Assembly: GCA_963814955.1 (NCBI GenBank)
Contig: CAWFEX010000008.1
Location: forward strand, 1,178,001 to 1,242,000
DNA: 64,000 bases
Direction of reading: 5' to 3'
Source: DATCJA01 sp963814955
GTDB lineage: Bacteria; Acidobacteriota; Vicinamibacteria; Vicinamibacterales; UBA2999
The position numbers were made by a program, and so were the translations under genes. The notes beneath the pieces are model-generated. The model made no database searches and was not told the DNA's origin. It worked only from the letters and a program-made list of their open reading frames with translations. Positions 28,221-34,385 of the stretch are shown here, piece by piece (position 1 is the stretch's first letter; every line of letters begins with the position of its first letter).

Positions 28221-28747
28221 CGAGCGACCTCAGGTATCCGATCGGCCCGTTCGACGATCGCGCTCCGATCACGGCGGACATGCGGAAACCTGCCATCGTT
28301 GTCATCGCCGAACTGCCGTCACGGCTGACTGCCGCCGTTGCAGGTCTCGCCCCGTCGCAACTGGACATCGCGTACCGCCCGGGCGGATGGACCGTCCGTC
28401 AGCTCGTCCACCACGTTGCGGACAGCCATATCAACGCCTACGTACGGACGAAACTCGCGCTCACGGAGCAGCAACCGACGATCAAGCCGTACGACCAGGA
28501 GTCGTGGGCGCCGCTCCCCGACAGCCGGCTTCCGATTGACCCCTCCCTCTCAATCGTCGAAGGGGTTCACGCCCGCTGGACGGAACTGTGGCGCTCGCTC
28601 GCGCCCGACCAATTCGAGCGCACTTTCGTGCATCCCGAGATTGGAACCGTCACGCTCGACTTCCAGCTTCAGATGTACTCATGGCACTCTCGGCATCACC
28701 TGGCCCACATCACGGCGCTGCGGCAACGCGAAGGCTGGCTCGCCTAG
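28217..28747 (+). CDS. YfiT/DinB-family metal-dependent protein
   Basis: This 176-residue four-helix bundle belongs to the DinB/YfiT superfamily. The triad of metal-binding histidines is present in RQLVHHVADSHINAYVR and in SWHSRHHLAHI near the C-terminus. Members are thiol transferases using bacillithiol or mycothiol, or putative hydrolases; the YfiT-like N-terminus (LRYPIGPFD) and length fit the YfiT branch. The cofactor thiol in this organism is unknown. The start codon overlaps the stop of the preceding gene (ATGA at 28217-28220), so the two are probably co-translated. A REP-like palindrome follows at 28758. Confidence 0.85.
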   Translation: MTSDLRYPIGPFDDRAPITADMRKPAIVVIAELPSRLTAAVAGLAPSQLDIAYRPGGWTVRQLVHHVADSHINAYVRTKLALTEQQPTIKPYDQESWAPLPDSRLPIDPSLSIVEGVHARWTELWRSLAPDQFERTFVHPEIGTVTLDFQLQMYSWHSRHHLAHITALRQREGWLA

Positions 28748-28757
28748 CGACTACTAA

Positions 28758-28778
28758 GTCCGGCTGAGGCCGGGCACT
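28758..28778 (-). repeat. Palindromic REP-like element, copy 2
   Basis: The sequence GTCCGGCTGAGGCCGGGCAC is, on the minus strand, the same CCGGC-y-TCAGCCGGAC core found at 16148. It lies eleven bases after the YfiT-like gene and can fold into a GC-rich hairpin. Confidence 0.5.
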
Positions 28779-28869
28779 AACGTGCGGAAGCGTGAAGGTC
28801 GACTCGCCTGGCCGTGGCGTGCAACTCGGTGGTCCGGAGCGAGCGAAGGCTGATAGGATAAGCGTCGAC

Positions 28870-29184
28870 ATGGCGGCTCCAAAACCACGAGACTCCCGGG
28901 TGGATCAGGAAATCGGCGACGCGCTCGGCATGATCGAGACCCGCGGTCTCGTCGGCATGATCGAAGCCGCCGACGCAATGCTCAAAACCGCCAATGTTGT
29001 CCTCGTCAGCTGGCAGAAGGTCGATGCCGGCCTTGTTACGGCGCTCATTCGCGGCGACGTTGGTTCGGTCAAGGCGGCAACCGACGCCGGAGCTGCGGCC
29101 GCACGCCGCGTGGGTGAGCTGATTGGGGTCCACGTAATCCCGAGGCCGGGAGACGACCTCGAGAAAGTGTTTCCTATTCGTTAG
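28870..29184 (+). CDS. Bacterial microcompartment shell protein, single BMC domain
   Basis: This 104-residue protein has one BMC domain of the hexamer type: ALGMIETRGLVGMIEAADAM followed by LKTANVVLVSWQKV, then GDVGSVKAATDAGAAAA and GVHVIPRPGDDLEKVF. Such proteins tile into the protein shell of carboxysome-like or metabolosome organelles. The start at ATG 28870 places the conserved N-terminal strand about 18 residues in; the longer upstream frame runs through the REP element. No other shell, signature enzyme or encapsulation-peptide gene is nearby, so it is an orphan copy. It may join a shell locus elsewhere in the genome. Confidence 0.87.
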   Translation: MAAPKPRDSRVDQEIGDALGMIETRGLVGMIEAADAMLKTANVVLVSWQKVDAGLVTALIRGDVGSVKAATDAGAAAARRVGELIGVHVIPRPGDDLEKVFPIR

Positions 29185-29241
29185 CCGCGGATGTGATCGT
29201 CGGTCCCCGAATTCCTGTTGATGTCCCAGCGATAATCGTAC

Positions 29242-31314
29242 GTGGCCGACGCCATTTCCAAGCCGGATCGGGTCGTTCTCTCGCGTGATTTGAACGAGTT
29301 CCTCGTGGAGCTTTCCGTCTCGCTCCACAAACACGCAATGTACCCGCCCGGGCATCCCTCGCTTGGTCCCGCCGCAGAGCGTCTGACCGAGCGTGCCGAG
29401 CGACTGCTCGAGGATCGTCCCACCATTGCATTTGGCGTGGCGCGCTATCAGTTGATCATCGAAGGCATTGCCACCGATCCGAACCAGCCGGTGCTGCGCC
29501 GGCTGGCCGAGGAACTGCACCGGCATCACCTTGGAGCGATCAGCATTCTTCCGGGCATCAACGCCGACGAATTCAGCTCGGCGCTGCACGCGCTGGCGGA
29601 AGAACACGAGGGTGAAAGTCGGCCTCTGGGACTCGCGCCGCCGGGCCAGCTCCCCGACTGGCCCCATCTGCGGCTGCATCCACTGACCTTCGATCGCCTC
29701 GAACTTATCAGCGACGAACCGTCGGCTCAAGGTGCCGACGTCGGGAAATCGGGCGGACGCGCCGCCCATCTGTGGGTCGGGCTCGCGAGCGCGGCGTTGG
29801 CGTCGGATGCCTCCGACCCGATCGAAGCCGCAGCGGCTGAACCGGCGGTCGTCGCGAAAGCCATCGACGAACATCGCGGAACCGATGCGTACGACCAGGT
29901 CATCATCGGCTATCTGCTGCAGATCGCCGATGAACTCCGCACCGCTTCTGGCGCCGAGCTCGGAGTCCTCCGTCGGCGCACCGCGCGCCTGATCGCAGAG
30001 CTGCGACCCGAGACCCTGCAGCGACTCCTGACAATGGGAGGCAATCTCTCGCAGCGTCGAGCGTTCGTGGTCGGCTCGACCAGCGGCATGGCTGTCCAAT
30101 CGGTGGTCCGAATCCTCAAGGCTGCCGCCGACGTGAGCGGACAGGTCATTTCGGATGGATTGGTCAGAATGCTCGCCAAGCTCGCCACACATGCAGAGCT
30201 CGGGACATTGAAAGCGCGGCCGCTGGCCGACGGCGCATTGCGCGAACAGGTGGACCGTCTTCTCACGGGGTGGAAACTCGAGGACCCCAATCCAGAAGCG
30301 TATGGAAAGGTGCTGGAACACCTCGCGACGACTGCGCCGGCCGACTCGAACGACGAAAAACGGTCGGCCCACAACGATGACCCGCTTCGTATTGTGCAGA
30401 TGAGCCTCGAAGTGGGTGGCTCCGGTCCGCTGGTCGAACGTGCAATCGAACGCGCCATCAGCCTGGACGTCCGCTCGGTGCGCCGGCTGTTGACGTCGAT
30501 TCCGCCTGAATCAAATGCGGCCGCTGACACTCTCAGGGCGAAGCTGGGCGACCCTCGTTCGATTGCAAAGGTCGTGGCGCACGAGCCCCTCGATGTGGAG
30601 ACCCTCGACGAGCTGCTTCCGTTGATATCGATCGACGGGTACGCCGTGCTGCTCGACACGCTCGCGAAATCGGGTAACCGCGCGACAAGACGCAAGCTGC
30701 TGGATAAGCTTTCGGAGACCGCAGTCGACGTCGTTCCGCTGATCGTAGCCAGACTCGATGATGAGCGGTGGTACGTCCAGCGGAACATGCTGTATCTGCT
30801 GGAGCGGCGGCAGCATGTTCCGCCGGGATTCTCGGCGATGCCCTGGATGCAGCACCCCGATGACCGCGTGCGATATCAGGCGATCCGGCTGCAGCTCACC
30901 ATTCCGGAAGAGCGGGAGATCGCGGTTGCCGCCGCACTCGAGGACGCCGATGAACGCATTACCCGTGTCGGGCTCATGGCGCTTCAGGAAGACTTCCAGC
31001 CTGCATTCACGTCGCGCGTCGCACAACTGGCGATGAATCCGCGACTGGTGGAGGAATTGCGCGTCCACGCCGTGCGCGCGCTTGGAAAGTCGCGCGAGAG
31101 AAGCGCCCTCGATGCCTTGCTGCAGCTCGTCGACGGCGGCAGGAGTGTGCTCGGGAGACAAAGACTGGCGCCGCGCACGCCGATTGTCGTAGCGGCGCTG
31201 CGGGTACTCGCCGTAGCGTGGGCGTCCAACCCGCGGGCGGGAAATCTGCTGTCGCTCGCGCTCAGGTCGTCAGACGCCGACATGCGCCAGGCGGCGCGAG
31301 CGGAGCAACTGTGA
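29242..31314 (+). CDS. Large HEAT-repeat protein with N-terminal YP-x-GHPS domain
   Basis: This 690-residue protein begins at GTG 29242. Its first 130 residues form a domain with LHKHAMYPPGHPSLGPAAE that resembles the N-terminus of the next protein (YPDGHPSRERAIDAA). The rest is helical, and its C-terminal half shows HEAT-like repeats (VVPLIVARLDDERWYVQRNM, then HPDDRVRYQAIRLQL, then LEDADERITRVGLMAL). HEAT repeats are protein-interaction scaffolds. No enzyme motif is seen. The stop overlaps the start of the HD-GYP gene (GTGA, 31311-31314), so the two proteins are made together and probably interact. Confidence 0.78.
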   Translation: MADAISKPDRVVLSRDLNEFLVELSVSLHKHAMYPPGHPSLGPAAERLTERAERLLEDRPTIAFGVARYQLIIEGIATDPNQPVLRRLAEELHRHHLGAISILPGINADEFSSALHALAEEHEGESRPLGLAPPGQLPDWPHLRLHPLTFDRLELISDEPSAQGADVGKSGGRAAHLWVGLASAALASDASDPIEAAAAEPAVVAKAIDEHRGTDAYDQVIIGYLLQIADELRTASGAELGVLRRRTARLIAELRPETLQRLLTMGGNLSQRRAFVVGSTSGMAVQSVVRILKAAADVSGQVISDGLVRMLAKLATHAELGTLKARPLADGALREQVDRLLTGWKLEDPNPEAYGKVLEHLATTAPADSNDEKRSAHNDDPLRIVQMSLEVGGSGPLVERAIERAISLDVRSVRRLLTSIPPESNAAADTLRAKLGDPRSIAKVVAHEPLDVETLDELLPLISIDGYAVLLDTLAKSGNRATRRKLLDKLSETAVDVVPLIVARLDDERWYVQRNMLYLLERRQHVPPGFSAMPWMQHPDDRVRYQAIRLQLTIPEEREIAVAAALEDADERITRVGLMALQEDFQPAFTSRVAQLAMNPRLVEELRVHAVRALGKSRERSALDALLQLVDGGRSVLGRQRLAPRTPIVVAALRVLAVAWASNPRAGNLLSLALRSSDADMRQAARAEQL

Positions 31315-32597
31315 GCGAGCCCGGCGCATTCCTGAATTACTTCGCTCAAGCGCTCGCGGTCATGACGCTGTATCCGGACGGGCATCCCTCGCGGGAGCGT
31401 GCGATCGATGCCGCTTTCCAGGCGCTGGAGGGCCTGAGCGAGGACGGACAGCCCTCGTTTACGTTCCTCGAGAACGAAGTGGTGTACGGCCGCGAACGTC
31501 TGCGCGATTTCAGGGAATGGGATTGGGGATCCCGGCTGGTGGCGGCGGGAATTCAGCGATTGGAATTCGAGCGCAGAGTGAGCCGCGACGAGTTCGACAG
31601 CTTCCTGCAGGAAATTCTCGCGCGCTTGACGCTCTCGGCCATCGATACGAGCGAGAACCGGCAGATGCGGCCGATTGGCATCCGCTTCGGCGCCGTCGGG
31701 CTGCAGGGCGAAACCGAGCGCCCGGTGGAACCTCCCAGCACGACGCTAGACATCACGCTCGGTGAAGAAGTCGAAACGCTGCGGTGGATGCAGGACCAAG
31801 TACAGATACGGGGCGCCATTCCGCTCATCGAGGCGGAAACGGTCGTTCGCTCGCTCGCCGTGGCCATGCACGGCGACCGGCGCATGGTGCTTCCGCTGCT
31901 TCAATTGAAGGAATTCGACCAGTACACGACCACCCACTCGTTGAACGTGGCAGTGCTGGCCATGGGCCTTGCCGAAAAGCTCGGTTGTACCGCCCGCGAA
32001 GTGCGTGAATACGGCGTGGCCGGCCTGCTCCACGACATCGGCAAGATTCGCATTCCGATGGAAGTGCTGACGAAGCCCGGCAAGCTCTCTGATGAGGAGC
32101 GCGTGATCATCAACCGCCACCCGGTCGATGGCGCGCGGATCATCATGCAAAGCGACGATGCGCTGGATGTGGCCGCGGTGGTGGCATACGAACACCACAT
32201 CATGTTGAACGGCGGCGGCTACCCGTCGATGCACTACAACCGCCCGTGCACGCTCGCGAGCCGACTCGTGCACGTGTGCGACGTGTTCGATGCCCTGCGG
32301 ACGAAACGTCCCTATCGCGATGCGTGGGAATCGGAAAAGGTTCTTGCCTATCTCGTCGAACGCGCAGGGACCGAGTTCGATCCCGACCTGGTATCGGTAT
32401 TCGTCCGCATGCTGCGCGAGGGCGAAGCACAGGTCAGCGACGTCACCGAAGCACGGACCGCCGCGGACGCTGCCAACACGGCTTTGGGCTCGACGGTGGC
32501 AACTGGCACCGAAGCGGCAACAGTCACCACGCACCAACCGGGAACCACGAATCACCAACCACCAACGACCAACCGCGAACCACCAACCACCAACTGA
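31311..32597 (+). CDS. HD-GYP phosphodiesterase with shared N-terminal domain
   Basis: This 428-residue protein starts at GTG 31311. The first 150 residues repeat the YP-x-GHPS domain of the preceding HEAT protein. Residues 190-375 are an HD-GYP domain: LLHDIGKIRIPMEVL, the His of INRHPVDGARII, YEHHIMLNGGGYP and DVFDALRTKRPYR. HD-GYP enzymes hydrolyse cyclic di-GMP and so lower this second messenger. The Gly-Gly-Tyr-Pro motif is intact, so activity is likely. The last 25 residues, TTHQPGTTNHQPPTTN and on, are encoded by a heptad DNA array (CACCAAC) and are probably not part of the ancestral protein. The start is set by the GTGA overlap. Confidence 0.88.
   Translation: MSEPGAFLNYFAQALAVMTLYPDGHPSRERAIDAAFQALEGLSEDGQPSFTFLENEVVYGRERLRDFREWDWGSRLVAAGIQRLEFERRVSRDEFDSFLQEILARLTLSAIDTSENRQMRPIGIRFGAVGLQGETERPVEPPSTTLDITLGEEVETLRWMQDQVQIRGAIPLIEAETVVRSLAVAMHGDRRMVLPLLQLKEFDQYTTTHSLNVAVLAMGLAEKLGCTAREVREYGVAGLLHDIGKIRIPMEVLTKPGKLSDEERVIINRHPVDGARIIMQSDDALDVAAVVAYEHHIMLNGGGYPSMHYNRPCTLASRLVHVCDVFDALRTKRPYRDAWESEKVLAYLVERAGTEFDPDLVSVFVRMLREGEAQVSDVTEARTAADAANTALGSTVATGTEAATVTTHQPGTTNHQPPTTNREPPTTN
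32525..32594. repeat. Heptad array CACCAAC x10 inside the 3' end of the HD-GYP gene
   Basis: Ten in-phase heptads with consensus CACCAAC run up to the stop codon at 32595-32597. Exact copies lie at 32532, 32553, 32560, 32581 and 32588, with variants between them. They code for the Thr, Asn, Pro and His-rich tail of the HD-GYP protein. A related array in the opposite sense is at 34200. Confidence 0.85.
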
Positions 32598-32625
32598 GAG
32601 GGGACTTCCGTTTCGCCGTGTCGAC

Positions 32626-33096
32626 TTACTGCTTGCGCACGATCGGACGGAGCCTTCGTTTTCGCGCGCGGGCCGTGAGCGGACGGATCGCGAGCTCTTC
32701 GCCCACCATCAGCAACGGCTGCGTCGGGTGATCCATGTTGAAAAGGCGGCCGTCCTGCATGCGTGCGTACAACTGGTCGCCGCCGATGAACAGCGTCATC
32801 GGACCGCCGTCACCGGTTGCATCGACGAGACGGATTCCAAACATGTCGCGCAGCGTCGACAGGAGGCGTCGCAATCGCGGAACCGAAAAACCGCGCCGCC
32901 GCAGATCGGCCAGCACCTGCAGCTCGAGAACGTCGAGCGGTGAATAGCGGCGCTCCGTAAAGCCTCCGGCTGCCGTGCGGTGTGGTGCCACGGCCGGCTT
33001 GAAGAGGCGCTTCTCGTCCCACCACTGGAGCTGGCGCGCGGTCAGACCCGTCAGGACCGCAACTTCGCGCGACGTGTAGTGCTTCTTGAGCTTCAT
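32626..33096 (-). CDS. MerR-family transcriptional regulator
   Basis: This 156-residue regulator has an N-terminal MerR winged helix: YTSREVAVLTGLTARQLQWW then DEKRLFKP, and YSPLDVLELQVLADLRRRG. A short C-terminal part (MTLFIGGDQLYARMQDGRLF) has no conserved effector cysteines. MerR proteins bend promoter DNA to activate transcription. Its ATG at 33096 overlaps the thiO stop (ATGA), so it is translated with the glycine oxidase on one minus-strand transcript. The target is unknown; thiamine or amine metabolism would fit the context. The downstream side carries a heptad array. Confidence 0.85.
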   Translation of the reverse strand: MKLKKHYTSREVAVLTGLTARQLQWWDEKRLFKPAVAPHRTAAGGFTERRYSPLDVLELQVLADLRRRGFSVPRLRRLLSTLRDMFGIRLVDATGDGGPMTLFIGGDQLYARMQDGRLFNMDHPTQPLLMVGEELAIRPLTARARKRRLRPIVRKQ

Positions 33097-34188
33097 AACC
33101 CGAATCGATCCGGCCGTACCAGCTCGAGCTCGGGTCGTTCCGCACCACTCACCATGAGGTCGGCTATCAGCGTGGCCGTCAGAGGAGCCAGCAGCACGCC
33201 GTTCCTGTAATGGCCGGTGGCGTAATAGACACCCCGAACTCTTGTCGACGCGCCGATGATCGGCAGTTCGTCGACGCTCGCTGGCCTCAGGCCGGCCCGT
33301 GCCTCGGCAAGAACGGCGGATCGCAGCGACGGCACCAGCCGCTTAGCCGCTGTGCAGGAGCTGTTCAATGCCGGCGGCGGTCACGCTTTCGTCAAATCCC
33401 GCGTCCTCGACGGTCGCGCCAACCAGAATGCTTCCGTCTGCCCAGGGCACCAGATAACATCCCGTACCCCACACAACGGATGACACCGTCGGCTGGGCCG
33501 GCCGCAGCTGCAGCAGCTGACCGCGAACCGGTCGAACGGGCGGCAGCGGAGCGAGCCTCACCGGAATGCCTCCCGACCAACTGCCGGCCGCTATCACAAC
33601 AGCATCCGTCGCAAATGTCTGGTCCGCCGTCGTGACGGCGACCGAACCCCGCTCGCGATCGACGCTGCGAACGTGTCCCGATGTCAATGTTGCGCCCACG
33701 CGAGTCGCCGCTTCGACGAGTGCGGACATCAAACTGGCCGCATGAACGTACCCGTGCTGCCCCACAAGAAGCCCAGCGCGCACGCCTTCTGCAAGGTTGG
33801 GTTCGAGACGTCGTACCGCATCGCCATCCATGAAGGAGTGCGGCACGCCCGACGCCGTAAGAAGCGCCTGCTGCTGTTCGAGTTGCCGTACTTCGCCATC
33901 GTCAAACGCTACCTGGAGAGTCCCGTTCCGGCGATATTCGACATCCAGCCCCGCGTCACGTGACACGCGAGCGATAAAGTCGTCGTACTGGTCGAGGCTG
34001 CAGACCGCCAGCTGCAAGAGCGTCCTTGAATGTCCCTCGATGTACGGAGCAAGAATGCCCGCAGAGGCACGCGTCGCACCTTGCCCGCTCCCTCGCGGAT
34101 CGATGACGCGCACGCGCGCACCCCGTGCCGCAAGTTCGTAAGCGACCGCACAGCCGACGACACCGGCGCCGACGACGATGACCTGCAC
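33093..34188 (-). CDS. thiO: Glycine oxidase ThiO, frame broken near 33352
   Basis: This FAD enzyme of the DAO family oxidises glycine to the imine that feeds thiazole synthesis for thiamine. The start is GTG 34188 with VIVVGAGVVGCAVAYELAARG, then GATRASAGILAPYIEG, and VRPVRGQLLQLRP before GTGCYLVPWADGSILVGATV. The frame stops early after IEQLLHSG. The true C-terminus, AAKRLVPSLRSAVLAEARAG and then GHYRNGVLLAPLTATLIADL, lies one base out of phase and ends at 33093. One extra base near 33352 explains this and gives a normal 364-residue protein. No other thiamine gene is adjacent. The downstream overlap with merR (ATGA) supports the composite end. Confidence 0.86.
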
Positions 34189-34199
34189 AGGGACGATTC

Positions 34200-34234
34200 T
34201 AGTTGGTAGCCGCTAGTCGGTAGGTGGTAGTTGG
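34200..34234. repeat. Heptad array TAGTTGG x5 upstream of thiO
   Basis: Five in-phase heptads, TAGTTGG, TAGCCGC, TAGTCGG, TAGGTGG and TAGTTGG, lie eleven bases before the thiO start. Their reverse complement (CCAACTA) resembles the CACCAAC words at 32525, so the thiO-merR operon is bracketed by arrays in opposite sense. Confidence 0.75.
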
Positions 34235-34294
34235 ACCGCTATGCGGCTGCAAACGAGAATTCTGTATTCGTAATGAAGCGCCGCATAGCGGTCC
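34233..34294. repeat. Perfect 15-bp inverted repeat
   Basis: GGACCGCTATGCGGC at 34233-34247 and its exact reverse complement at 34280-34294 enclose a 32-base AT-richer loop. It lies between the divergent-facing ends of thiO (start) and the TonB receptor (stop). Possible roles are an RNA hairpin or the ends of a tiny mobile element. Confidence 0.7.
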
Positions 34295-34327
34295 TAGGCG
34301 CGCGGAGCGCGCCAAAGAGATACTGTC

Positions 34328-34384
34328 AACCAGCCAAGGGCATTCTCCTCATCGGGATATTAAGGGGTAGGCCCTTGGCTGGTT
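34328..34384 (-). terminator. Perfect 14-bp inverted repeat just after the TonB receptor gene
   Basis: AACCAGCCAAGGGC at 34328-34341 pairs exactly with GCCCTTGGCTGGTT at 34371-34384, two bases past the receptor stop codon. The 29-base loop is unusually long for an intrinsic terminator and holds GGGATATTAAGGGG, so it may instead be a structured 3' element or small RNA. There is no clear U-run. Confidence 0.5.
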
Positions 34385-34385
34385 T

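Noticed and set aside
28777..30372. Long minus-strand ORF of 531 codons opposite the BMC and HEAT genes
   Set aside because: Its translation is Arg/Gln/His-rich with no recognisable fold, and the plus strand carries clear BMC and HEAT proteins. It is an antisense shadow of GC-rich coding sequence.
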